This document shows positions 23,386-34,995 of a stretch of DNA of 64,000 nt, piece after piece. A program made the translations under genes and the position numbers. The notes beneath the pieces were generated by a model. The model was not told the origin of the DNA. It saw only the letters and a program-made list of their open reading frames with translations, and did no database searches. Positions within the stretch are counted from its first letter, which is position 1; each line of letters begins with the position of its first letter. Source of the stretch: Nageia nagi (Eukaryota > Pinophyta); NCBI GenBank assembly GCA_050084985.1, contig JBITNC010000001.1:158844001-158908000 (forward strand), read 5' to 3'.

Positions 23386-24800
23386 CTATTCAAACCTCCC
23401 AAAAATATCTAAAATCATTCCTTCATTATTTTCCATAGTTGTACTATGCATAAAAATGATAAAATCAGTAGTAGTAGGAAATATGTCAATGAAATAAGAA
23501 CTAGATAATGGAATTATAGTGGTCATGTTGTTACCATCTTCAAAGTCACATATAAAGTCCAATAACTCATGTATCAAGCAATGGAGGATATTGAAGACTT
23601 CATTCAAAGCAATTTTGTTTACCAAAAATAACCCACATACCTCCTTACATGTCCTTTCATATTGCTATTTTAGAATTGAAGTGAGTGTGCATATCAAAAT
23701 CTGAGATTTATTCTTCAAAATTATGTTTATGCCCAAAAACAATATAACCCAAGCTTCCAAAAGATGAAACTACATCTCTCAAACTAGCCAAAATTGAAAT
23801 AGTAACCTTCAAACTCAAATCAAAGCAATGATGTTCATGAAGGCAAGTCATACCTCTAGTCCATATTGCTTCTTCATCATCAAGTCCATCATGAATACAT
23901 AACAAGTCTAATTTTCTTATAACAATAGTAAAAACATGGTGTTTGTACTCCCAAAATGTAGGCAAACTAAGTGATTCTCCATCCTTCATAGTTGCATTAT
24001 GTACTAGCATCAATAAATCATAAATAATGATGGTTGGGCTCTTAGAAAAATGGTTGGAATAAGAGTGTAACAAGTTTGGTTTTCTCTTTCCAATAGCCAT
24101 AAATACCTTACACTCATCTAACCTCATGTGTTCATTATTTCCCATCATTGTGACATGCATGAATGAAAGATAACTAGCAAATATCTTAAGAAAATAGTGA
24201 ATGAAAATGAAATGTATAGTAGTAATATCATAGCCAATTACATAATTTATTACCTCCCATATGACTTCCAAACCATGCCAAATATTAATGACTTTATCAT
24301 AAATGCTTTCTTTGGCCAAAACCATGTTGCATACCTTTTCCAATACTTCTTCATACTACCATAGTAACTTTGAACTGAATGTGCACATCATGGATGAAGA
24401 CTTACTCACACTTTCATGCTTAAACCCACAACAACCATAACTATGTGCCCCCATAACTAAAAATACACTTTCAAATTCAACCAATGCAAAAAGTATATAA
24501 CTTAAATTCATGGTAAAATGAAAATAAATTACCTTCCAAATATGTTGGCATCACCACAAGACAATTTTTAAAACTCATCAAGTTTTCTATCAACAAGCTC
24601 ATCCTCATCATGACCCAAAATAAATAGTACACTACTATCATAAAAATCATAATTCAACTTGTACCTTTGTGGAATGCTTGCATCACTGCCCATGTTTTAA
24701 TTTATCTTTCTTTTCTCCCTATAACTGATCATAGTACCTTTACACATGAAATTTTCTATTTTTACCTTGCCCAAGTTGAGCAAAAGAACACATGCAATTC
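23386..24800 (-). pseudogene. Unrecognised repetitive coding region in an LTR element (diverged 693-bp repeat)
   Basis: Product unknown. The longest open stretch (23708-24343, no ATG start) is about 211 codons; a second is 23386-23625. The two are related: the segment starting EKVCNMVLAKESIYDKV corresponds to RYVCGLFLVNKIALNEVF about 693 bp away, and both reach (I)TTI after about 40 residues. Shorter motifs of the form MH.TTM..NE.M.LD recur near 23420, 24000 and 24130. The region lies upstream of the LTR at 22250-23140, so it is probably the accessory coding part of that element. No zinc knuckle, protease, RT or integrase motif was seen. Confidence 0.4.
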
Positions 24801-24879
24801 TACAACTCATGTATATCAGTCTCAACCCTTATTGCATCAAAAATCATGCAATGTACAACCATAATATTAGAGCATAATT

Positions 24880-26160
24880 ATGAGAACATTGTTAATTAGA
24901 AAATATCTTTGAGATGTAATAGATATTGGTTATGATGAACTAGTTGCATAGAGGACATTAAGAGTAGTTAATAGGATAATAAAGATAAAATTTGAGAAGA
25001 ACTCATTAGCCCTATACCATCATATTCAATCATCCCTAGATAAAATTTTATTTATATGCATTATTTTCACAACCTCAAACAAGGAGGCTAGAATTCTTTA
25101 CAAAAGGTTTGCCAGGGTAGTGATCTAATCAAGAGTTGTAAACCCTAAAAAGGAATATCAAGAACTTAAAGATGCAAGATGTTGAAAATAGAATTAATGT
25201 AATGTTCCCATTTTATGGGTGTTTTTCCCATTTCACCTCTAATAAATGGGAACATTAGCTTAGGTGTGATTTTGGAATTTTTAGTAGTTTTTGGCCAATT
25301 ATTGTAAGTTCCACTTAGAAACTTATTTAGATGCTCTAATTATGGAAAAATGGACCTATTTAATTATTCATTATGTCTAGTTGAGTTCCTAAATATCCAA
25401 TAATGATGTATTGTTGATACCAAGGTAACTATATATTTATAAATGAAATATTAGTCTCCCTAAATGAGGCATTGCATATTTCTAGCCTTTATGAATGTAA
25501 TATTGGTATTTACTTAGCCATCTTCTCATTAGTGATCCCCTCTTTGAGGTATACCACCCTCAATATAATAACATAGATTACAAGGTATCTAGAAGAGCCC
25601 CAAGCTTAGATGTGGTACTATAAAAGATAAATCATGCATCCCAAGGCATCGGACAATCCCTATACTTGTATGTTGGGTATTATGGTTTATTTTACCCCCA
25701 CATTGGATAATTGGGCATTACAAAGTCCCACATCATCCCTGCTAGGTATTTATACACTTAGCACTAATCCCAACACACATCAATATCACCCCTTCCTGGA
25801 TGTTGGCATTCCTAGACCTTGGATGTGATATCACCTATCTCAAGGCTCCTAGTCTTGGATGATCAACCAATTTGGGATCATCACAATTAACTATTATGTT
25901 ATAGTGAAATATGTGCTAAATAAAGTAGCCAATCTTGGTAAGAGATTTAACAAATATATGGTTGTAAATAAGACACTTAGAAATCTAAAACCTAAGTGGA
26001 ATTATATTGTAATCATCATTAAGGAAAGCAAAGATTTTCCTATAGTAGTATTTGATAACCTTATTAGTTATATTATTTATTGTGAGAAGAGGCTAAATGA
26101 AAACTTTGCATAGAATGATGAAAAATATTTTGGTTCTAATATGATAATTTCTATGAAGGG
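24880..26160 (+). pseudogene. Ty1/copia gag (UBN2-like) split by a solo LTR
   Basis: Gag packages element RNA. The first part (24880-25192) reads MRTLLIRKYL, SSLDKILFICIIFTTSNKEA and LYKRFARVV, the second (25886-26160) YYVIVKYVLNKVANLGKRFN, VVNKTLRNLKPKWNYIVIII and ESKDFPIVVFDNLI. This is the usual order of copia gag (helices, 'KEAW..L...F', then 'LP..W....I'). A 688-bp solo LTR with 5-bp target duplications interrupts it. Stops in both halves show it was decaying. Related copies are at 36330-38050 and 43540-44450. Confidence 0.7.
25198..25885 (+). mobile_element. Solo LTR, 688 bp, TSD ATTAA
   Basis: The element starts TGTAATGTTCCC, ends CATCACA and is flanked by ATTAA at 25193-25197 and 25886-25890. 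The interior of an element is absent, so this is a product of LTR-LTR recombination. The same insertion occurs at 36693-37679, while the homologous site at about 43905 is uninterrupted. Confidence 0.85.
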
Positions 26161-27869
26161 GAAAATACATGAGTGTTTGAAGAGAAATTAGTTTACTTTT
26201 TAGTGCTTACTCTAGTTTTAAAATTTTAAAAGTTGATAATATAACACATTTTTAATCTTACTAGCTATCCTTTTCATAATGTCTATTCACCATCATGTAT
26301 AAAGAAGGCATTTAATAATACAATATTGATTGGATTACATGTTTTCTAAATATACCCTTTAATTGTTATCTAATACAAATATCTTTACTACATATTTTAT
26401 ATGGTTTTAATCACTTTTGAAGATAAATATATTTTTATCATAAACTAAACTTTTGCTTCAAATAATGTACACAATCAACCAAATATCTATTGAAATTTAA
26501 TAAAATCATGATGAATTTTATTTAGTCAATATTTATTTGACCTATATAAATTCAACACCTCTAAAATAATAAATTGAAATATATCACAAACACAATAGTT
26601 AATCCATGATGAAAACAAAGTTACAATTCATATCTACATCAAGGATACTCTTAAACTCTTTGATTTGATGAAACACTAAGGGACTAATCCTGATAGTATA
26701 AAATTTTTATTTTTTTTACATGTGTACAACCATCACGTTCTATGCATTAGATTTGTATGTACTTTAATAGCATGAGTGACTCTTACCACATTATTCCTAG
26801 ACTAAATTATTATGCATGCATTGTTGAATTCCTTAGTTATGCAAGTTATCTTGAGCAAATTTTGAACTTCTATGTCAAAATACCTATAACACCTGACTTG
26901 GGTGTATAGATGCATGTGTTTACTTATTATCTATAAAGAATATAAAAGTTAGAATAAAGAAATTTGTGTAAATAATATATATTTTTATTGGAGCTTCAAT
27001 ATACTCCATATTATATTCTTCTTTCAAAGATTTATGTTGAAGTGGGTAGTTAGGATGATGTTCAAAGAATAATACCATTGATGAAAGATAAAGGAATCAA
27101 GAAGACATTTGGATATAGCTAATTTGAAATTGACAAAAGGGTAGAATATTTTCTTATAGGAGAAAACTTACACCTACAAACACATGATATATATGGAAAA
27201 TTGGAGAACTTGTCGAGTGATATAAGGGCAACACTTGGTATATTAGAAATACAATATATATATTGGGTGATAACAAGACTAACAATAAAGAATTCTCTAC
27301 CAACATAGCATCTTGATAAAGAATTCATTGTTCTCATTTATTATTCTATGTTTTCCATACATATATATATCAATGCACTCCCAAATATAACATTTGATGA
27401 AAATCCATATTCAACTACTCTTTGATGGATGTTCATACCCTCTTCTACAGCTCCCATGGTGGCACATGCTAGAATAATACTGGAAAAAGTTACATTTTTT
27501 TTTAATCCCAATGATCACATTTTCTTAATAATGTCCATGATATTCATAGAAAAATCTATTTTTTGCATATCTTGGGATAATTGCATTTCAATGAGGTATG
27601 TTATCAAATAATCTATTGATGAAATAAATATACAGTTGTTATATACTATACTTTAACTTAAAAGAATATTCATATTTAACAAGTAATCTATATGGATTCA
27701 AAGAGAGCTAAACATAATAATCATTCATATCACTTCTTCTTTTATGATACATTCTATTGTTTAGGGTTGGTAGATCATCAATCTGCTTATAAAAAAAATA
27801 ATTATTATTAAGAAAATAAGTTCTACTTTGAAAGAAGAACATAGTCATTATATTAATTTTACTACTTGA
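26161..27869. other. No gene recognised
   Basis: AT-rich sequence with only short, unconvincing ORFs. It may be the decayed remainder of the copia element; no pol motif could be supported. Confidence 0.4.
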
Positions 27870-28800
27870 TAAAACTATTCTCTGTCAATATTTAGAATAT
27901 ATGGAGATCCATTATTTTATAATACCATGTTAATCCTCTTACTCATGTGTAATGGATTCATTCCCAATAGTATTTTATAAAATGTATTATCATAGTGGTA
28001 ATTTTTTTCATGTCACACTAGGGATTGGATATCTTGGGAAGAGTTTCATCATATATTTCATTTATATAGTACAAATAAGTCTATATATTATGCATTGATA
28101 ACATGCATCCCTCATTCAATTTTGTATGAAAGTGGTGTTATATCTTAAAATCCTTGGTGGACTAGATAGGAATGGCATGTTAATCATCCATTTGTCAATT
28201 ACAAGGCCAAGTGTGGGTATATTTGGGTCTCACCACATTTTCTTATGATTCCTAAATTTAATGAGAAATGGGATTTAATACCCACTAGAACTAGATGAAA
28301 AGTTAGGTCTTAGATAGTCTAGGCTTCTTACATTGAGACCAAGAAATCCTCTTTCTACATGATGCCTATTGTATCAAAGCCATCCTTAGGTGATCAATTG
28401 AAGCATCTAGGTTTCACTAATCCACTATGTCCATTCTATAATATACCTAAGTTCTATTTCCACTTATTTTGGGCCTATGAGAAGGCCAAAAGTGCATGGA
28501 GATGAATTTGCATTATGATGAATTTGCATTATCTTTATATTGTTTACACTATTTACCTTCTCTTAGAAATAGTATTGTTGGGTGATGTTCTCACCTTCAC
28601 CCTCCCAATGCATGAAGTGTGTAATATTTTTTTACTTAGCATTTTATATTATATATGGAAATCTCTTAATATTATCATTTTTTCTTAACAGTCTATATCT
28701 ATTTTTTTTTCTTTCTAACAAGATGGAAGTGTTTCATAATGTATAACTATAAATTTGTATTTGGAAAAAAAAGTGGTGATGGAGTTGGAGCACCTTCGCA
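27870..28800 (+). pseudogene. LINE ORF2 C-terminal remnant
   Basis: Plus-strand remains match the C-terminal part of the LINE at 54813-56900. The zf-RVT-like segment is around 28410-28510 (HLGFTNPLCPFYNIPKF, then FHLFWAYEKAKSAWR). Upstream, 'TWISGSHHIF'-like and 'DEK' segments follow the same order as the longer copy. The RT domain is absent because the duplicated block begins downstream of it. Stops are frequent. Confidence 0.6.
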
Positions 28801-29805
28801 CTCTACTAGATTATTGGGAAAAAGCCTCATGTGTTGTGAGTTGAATCCCTTGAGACCATTCATCGCAGGATAATCTAGGTCTCATTCACACCACAACCAT
28901 TGCTGTGTGTGAGAGATTAGTCCTTTGAGCACCATAAATTGTAATCGCCACTAATTGGAAAGTCTTGGGATATTGCAGGAAACAACTCTTTCTATGTAGG
29001 AGGTTGGGATACATGAAACAAAAGTCTTTTAAGCTAGTGTTAGGTTGCAGTCATAATGATGGTCATGATGATAATGAATTCTAGACGACAAGATGGTCAT
29101 CTCAATATTACGAAATACATACTAGAATCTCATGGATGATGAGGACCTCCTGCTTACTTGCACATCTCCTAACTTGATCTAAGTTTTAATTAGTTGGATT
29201 TTAATGCCTTGGTTTAGTGGCCAAGGGTCATAATGGACATTTATTTTTATTTTTTCCTCCTAACCCTTGTTGCCTCCTAACCCACGAGTTTAGTATGACT
29301 CCATATTAAGGTGTGATTAAGCCACCCACACCTTTTTTTGTTATAAAATGTTTATATTTTATTAATCTAATATCTTTTTATAAAAATAAAAATAAAAAAG
29401 ATCAAAGTTATAAAAGAATTATGTTTTATTTTGATTTAATAAAAGACTTATAATTTATCAATATTATGGAAATTACTTTTTAAATTCACAATATGTAAAA
29501 ATGCAAAGGTTTCATGATATAAAAAATAAAAAATTAAAAATGACTTTTAGATTTTTTATGAAAAAATTATAAATACATAGAAAAATAAATTCCGATCACA
29601 AAAGAATTATGAGAATATCAACTTCAACAAAACATGTTACAATATTCTTAAAAAAAGAAATAAACTCTAATTAAAATTATTAGTAATAGATATAGAAAAA
29701 GGATAAAATAATATGATTACAATATTTTTCTATCATCAAAGACGATTAGGCTAAAAATCAAGACTAAACTTGGGTTTGATGGCTCTCAGACTCGAATTTA
29801 TTTTC
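28801..29805. repeat. Duplicated non-coding block between LINE tail and IQD copy 2
   Basis: No gene recognised. The block is collinear with 56901-57855, and its IQD-proximal part (about 29380-29805) also with 33578-34128. It includes the putative 3' flank of the IQD gene. Confidence 0.7.
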
Positions 29806-30397
29806 TCAGGCTCGATTTTTTTCTAAAGAGAAGACGGGAAATCGAGAGGCTTGTTTGAGGAGCTTTCGGGATCTGACCCGCTCTTGCAGTCTGATGAGAG
29901 TCTCCATGCATTGCAACGCCATCCTCGCCTCCCTCCTCACAACAAACCCGCGGAACAATGCCTGCAACCTCACCACCGCCTTCAGAGCACGCAATGCCTT
30001 TTTTGCCTGCGTTGCAAAACAACACGGAAACAATATCATCTATTTCTCCATCAAGATCAGGCAATCGAATGTATGCTTAGTTTAAAGGCGTTGATCTTAC
30101 GAGGTGGCGTCGGTAGGCTGCTTGGATTCTAATGGCGGCGCGCTGCTCTAGACACCACACTTCATCTTCATACGAACGGCGATATGCCATATCCATAGTC
30201 AGTTGTGTAAGATTCAGAACCACCGCGGCGGCTTGGACGGCTACAGCCGCTGCCTGTGTTGCTGCGGCTGTTGCTTGGGCTATCTCCTTTTCACCATCAT
30301 CCTCTTCGCATTTTTGTGGGGAATAATCTGACGAAGAATGGGAGGATTTGATCATCCTCTTCACATGCTGTTTCAGCCAATTTTCAGTCTTTCCCAT
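29806..30397 (-). CDS. Short IQ67-domain (IQD) protein, copy 2, two exons, intact
   Basis: Exon 1 is 30101-30397 and exon 2 is 29806-30006, separated by a 94-bp intron with a GTAAGA donor and a CAG acceptor. The product is 165 residues. The N-terminus MGKTENWLKQHVKRMI resembles other IQDs and an in-frame TGA just upstream supports this start. An acidic stretch and an Ala-rich helix follow, then the IQ67 domain: AAIRIQAAYRRHL, AKKALRALKAVVRLQALFRG, FVVRREARMALQCME and TLIRLQERVRSRK. The phase-0 intron inside the first IQ motif (RRHL/AKKAL) is the family hallmark. The protein ends 16 residues after IQ67, whereas typical IQDs have 300-600 residues and a long basic C-terminus. Calmodulin binding is predicted from the family. 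Its coding GC content is well above its surroundings. It could be expressed or a recent truncated duplicate. Confidence 0.85.
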
Positions 30398-31300
30398 TCT
30401 TTTTCAATGCAACTGTCATCTCACCAACAAAGAAAGTTTCTTTGAAATCCAGTGGGAAGCTTTTTGCGTGGAAATAAATGGAAGAAAAGAGGGCGAGGTC
30501 CAGTTGGTGGGTGAAAGGCTGCAAATGTGGTGAGGTTTAGCTTTAGTGATGCATCGCTCTCCACGTCTAAACCACACACATGGTCTCAGGAAAGACACCA
30601 AAGATGTTGCTTCCACGTTGCCTGCAAAAGAGTTTCAACTGAATTAGACATACATCATTTTCATATAAAATAAATTTTGCCTATTTAATTTAATAAAAGA
30701 ATTTTTTAAGATGAAAAGTTATATTAGACTAGCAATTGCAACAAGTGTAATGGGTACTTCGTTTTTCAGGCAAAAACATAATTAATAAATCGTAGTAATT
30801 GAAGTTATGGATGATTGATATGGTTTCAATCACGAACGGTGATTTTGCATATATGTCAAAGCTAGAATGTAAATTTGAAGCTCAAAATTCCAAAGAAAGA
30901 ATGTCTAATGGTATAATTAAAAGATTATAAATAATTTGTATCAAAAATGGGTGGATAGAAATCCTTTCATAAGAGTTTAAACTAATTTAAAAATTTGAGA
31001 TATATCAAAACAAATCAAATTAATACAAAATTATAATTACTATAATTGTTAGTATATAAAAGAGTGCATAATAATTAAGATCTCATTAAACATTGTTGGT
31101 GGGAGACCCATACAAGAGGCAAAGACATGGAGAATATGTAAAAAGGTTGCGAAAGTGTTGAGCTTTAGCTTTAGCTTTAGTGAAGCACCACAACTGCACT
31201 CTGCATGTCGAAAGCACAACAATGTTGTCATGAAAGACCCCAAGATGTTGCTTCCACATCTTTATCTCCAATTTCTTTAAAGAAGATTTCAAGATACATC
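30398..31300 (-). promoter_or_regulatory. Upstream region of IQD copy 2 with an internal repeat of the upstream block
   Basis: The conserved IQD upstream block is present twice: a rearranged version at about 30480-30640 and a second at about 31120-31290, which better matches copies 1, 3 and 4 (shared 'gttgcgaaagtgttgagc', 'agcaccacaactgcactctgc'). The sequence between them is AT-rich and unique. Regulatory function is inferred from position only. Confidence 0.4.
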
Positions 31301-33477
31301 ATTTCCAAATAAATAAATGTTGATTATTTAATTTAATAAAATAATATTTTTATATTAATCTGAATTTTAAAATTAGCATGTGTGATAGACTTCAAATTAA
31401 TATTATAGATAATATAAGGTGTAAAAGTTTTTTATGAGAAAAGTGGATATCCCTAATAGTCAACTATGATTTTCAATGTATTATTAGGGATACAATCTAT
31501 GAAATATTCAATGGGTGTGTGCTCCTACATAATAATATTAGGATCATAGCTAATACCTTACGATAAAGTTTTAGGATGAATTTGTCTGGATGCTTCAATG
31601 GCATCATTCCTTTCCCTAGCACCTTTAGCATATGATGAAGCTAGCATTGAAAAGGTAGTACAACACTATGCCTAGAAAATTAATAGAAATTACATGATAA
31701 CTAGTGAAAAATATTAACATTATAGAAACTCTAAGTTTGCATACATCTAATATCAATACTCAACTTTTAGCTCGAAACAAATATTTTTATTGTATTGTTC
31801 TTAATCCAAGATTTATAAATTAAAAAATTAGCACTTATCATAAATTTCAAATTAATAAATTTATTTTAAAATTTAAAGTTGGTAATATCTAAAATTTTAT
31901 TTTAGTAATAAAATTTAATTAATTAATTAATATGTTATGATAAATAATATTAAAAATACCCTTGTAATTTTAAAAATATCAAAATTACCCCTATAATTTT
32001 TTAGAAATATAAAAAATTTACACAACCAGTTTGTTCATTCTCTAAATCCTATTCAAAATCCCACCAGTCCCTATGCAAAGCTTCAACCTAACCCCCCTTG
32101 CTTTCAAGGACTTCCTACTTCTAGTTTGGATTTGGCTCTTATGAAAAAAATTATGTTGGTAGCAATTGTGAATAATTTGGTTATGTGAGTTTTGGGTTTT
32201 GAATTGGTGATTGAGATGTCTAATTTAGTAATGTACAAGGTGTATGCATATCATTGAGATCCACAGCATCATTATGTGCTTCCAATTTGGAGTGCTTATT
32301 GGAATGCATAACTCCCCACTTGTTCACCCATCATTTGCCAAATGTATGCACAACACCCTCTTTTGTAAGTAGAGGTTTGATTCTTATAATTCATTCTATG
32401 ACTTCGTTTCATTCTCTAGCAGTGGTAGTGGCTCTTGGAATCAAAGCCATAAGAACAAGACTACTTTAGGCTAGGGAGGAGTGCATATTGAGCACAAGTG
32501 CCCATCCTTTTGAACAGTGGGGAAACTATGATTCAATATTATGTGCCATACCTTTTTGTTATGCAAATACACACCACCAATGGCATTCAATGATCCTCAA
32601 ACTTTAGGTAAATGCTATTTGTTGTTGAGTTTAGAGAGTGGTCTATAAAGTTAAGCCTATTTTATTTCTCAATGGTACTAGAAGAAATGAGTGTTATTTG
32701 AATTTATAGAAATACAAGGGATTAGAGCAATGATGATTTCATATGAGGGACTCAAGTAATGATTAGTGCAATGATAATGAAAGTGGAAACATGAATATTT
32801 TGAACAAGCTATGTCATATGGTAAGTTTTGTTGAGACACTTTTTAGATCAAAACAAGATTAACAAGGTTCAAATTAACTAGCAAATTTTGATAGGGCTAG
32901 TTTTGATATAAGTGTATTTTGCATATTTTCCCTAAATAATAAGGGTATATAAAGTAAATATATGTAAAAGAAAAAGTTAAAGATGGTCATATTTGTTTGG
33001 ATTTTTTTTTGGATTTTTTTTTGTTTAGCTTTCAAAATAAAGATTTTAATATTCTAATCATACAAGTTAATGAATGGTACTATTTCACGTAATATATGGT
33101 TATTTGATTAAGTAAATCTTACTTATTAATAAAAAAAAATTATGAAGGTGATTAAGGAGTAAGAGTTGAAGCTGAGAGCCAAACTACATGTGGTACTAGG
33201 TTTTAAGATTTTTTAAATCACACCATCTCTCTCTCTAAGAGATTGCGCGAGATAGCTCAATAAAAATTTACTACCATATACTCACCTTAACTTCCCATTG
33301 AATGAATTTATTTTCTTTTTAATATTATTGCAACTAATTCTCCATCTTCAATGTACCTTGAAACTAGAGGAAGGAGAAATAATACCCAAAGAGAGTAAGT
33401 GGCCTAGGAAATTCATCCCCATAGTTTACTACAAGGTAACTCTACCACTCCATATGTTATTAGCATGTTAATATGTT
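31301..33477. other. No gene recognised
   Basis: AT-rich. The stretch 31380-31490 matches the start of the anonymous block at 35090-35200, where the similarity stops. The remainder shows no coding similarity; the ORF at 32254-32469 is not supported by anything else. Confidence 0.4.
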
Positions 33478-33577
33478 NNNNNNNNNNNNNNNNNNNNNNN
33501 NNNNNNNNNNNNNNNNNNNNNNNNNNNNNNNNNNNNNNNNNNNNNNNNNNNNNNNNNNNNNNNNNNNNNNNNNNNNN
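33478..33577. other. Assembly gap, 100 N
   Basis: Placeholder of exactly 100 N, located just where the duplicated IQD 3' flank resumes. Confidence 1.
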
Positions 33578-34128
33578 AAAATTTAAAAAAAAATAAAAAA
33601 GATCATAGTAACTTCAATTAAATGAAAGGTTTATATTTTATTTTTTATTTTATTATATATATAAATAATAGAAATTATTTTTTCAATTCATGATATGTAG
33701 GAATGCAAAGGTGGCCATATAAGAAAATATTTAAAAAATAGTATGAGTTAAGATTTTTATAAAAAAAATTTAAATATGTAGAAAACATAAATTCCAATAA
33801 GGAAAGAATTATAAGAATTGGAACTACTTTGTTTCTAAGGGAAAGTTATCCTTTAGTCTTTAGGGCAAGTGATAGAGGTATCTTTTTCGTCAAATTCAAC
33901 AGAACTTGCACCTAGACTTGTCTCATGAGAATTTTAACATACCCTTTCACTTTAACTCCCCTATTAGATTATCCGCAAATATATTACAACATTTGAAATA
34001 AAATATAATTAAAATTATTATTTGCAGATAGAGATAAAAAAAGGGTGAAATAATATGATTATTCTACCATCAAAGATGATTAAACTAAAAATCAAGATTA
34101 AGCTTGCTTTGATGGCTTGAGACTTCAT
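33578..34128. repeat. Duplicated 3' flank of IQD copy 3
   Basis: No gene recognised. The segment is collinear with 29380-29805 and 57420-57855 but more diverged. It holds an AT-rich stretch and the conserved 'gattaaactaaaaatcaagatt' near the gene end. Confidence 0.6.
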
Positions 34129-34731
34129 TTATTTTCTCAGGTTCATTTTTTTTTTTTCTAGGGAGAACACAGGAAATCGGGAGGCTTCGTTGAGGAGCTT
34201 TCGGGATCTGACACGCTCTTGCAGTCTGATGAGAGTCTCCATGCACTGCAACGCCATCCTCACCTCTCTCCTCACCACAAACCCGCGGAACAATGCCTGC
34301 AACCTCACCACCGCCTTAAAGAGCACGCAATGCCTTCTTTGCCTGCATCGCAAACACAAAACATAAATAATATCATTTATTTCTTCATCAAGATCAGGCA
34401 ATCGAATGTATGCTTAGTTTAAAGCCTTTGATATTACGAGATGGCCTCGATAGGCTGCTTGGATTCTAATCGCGGCGCGCTGCTCTACACACCACACTTC
34501 ATTTTGATAGTAGGGGCGATATGCCATATCAATACTCAGCTGTGTAAGATTCAGAGCCACTGCCGCGGCTTGGACGGCTACAGCCGCTGCCTCTGTTGCT
34601 TGGGCTATCTCCTTCTCACCATCATTCTTTTCATCCTCTTCGCATATCTGAGGGGCATAAACTGACCAAGAATGGGAGGATTTCATCATCCTCTTCACAT
34701 GCTGTTTCAGCCAAGTTTCAGTCTTTCCCAT
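34129..34731 (-). pseudogene. IQD gene copy 3, frameshift in exon 2
   Basis: Exon 1 (34438-34731) is open for 98 codons: MGKTETWLKQHVKRMMK, an acidic stretch, a shorter Ala-rich helix (one AAAT repeat lost relative to copies 2 and 4) and AAIRIQAAYRGHL. The donor is GTAATA, weaker than the GTAAGA of the other copies. In exon 2, near 34318, 'ctctgaagg' of copies 2 and 4 has become 'ctctttaagg', one base longer. After AKKALRAL this creates an immediate stop. The remaining IQ67 part (KAVVRLQALFRGFVVRREVR, MALQCMETLIRLQERVRSRK) stays open in the shifted frame to 34129. The product would be about 106 residues with only part of one IQ motif, so it is probably inactive. Confidence 0.8.
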
Positions 34732-34995
34732 TCTTTCACAATGCAATTATCATCTCAGAATCTCACAACAAAGTTTCTTGAAATCCAGTCGTTAGCTTTT
34801 TGGGTGGAAATAAATCCAAAGAAGAAAAGGGAGAGGTGGAGGGTGCGTGAAAAGCCTGCGAAAGTGGTGAGGTTTATCTTTAGCTTTAGTGACGCACCAC
34901 AACTACACTCTGCACGTCCAAAGCACGGCAACGGCGTCAGGAAAGACCCCAAGACGCTGCTTCCACGTCTCCGTCTCCTATTTCTTTAAAGACGA
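34732..34995 (-). promoter_or_regulatory. Conserved upstream block of IQD copy 3
   Basis: The same GC-richer block as upstream of copies 1 and 4, ending at 'tttctttaaagacgatttaaaga'. Beyond it the sequence changes to the anonymous copia-linked block. Promoter role is inferred from position. Confidence 0.4.

Noticed and set aside
26161-27869. Copia pol continuing after gag
   Set aside because: Expected by position, but I could not identify integrase or RT motifs in any frame.
29851-30326. Plus-strand ORFs across the IQD exons (also at 34219-34665, 57895-58385 and 278-607)
   Set aside because: They are mirror frames of the GC-richer IQD exons, cross the well-supported splice sites and show no family similarity.
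32254-32469. Plus-strand ORF as a possible gene
   Set aside because: Seventy-one codons, no similarity recognised, no duplicate, no splice or promoter support.
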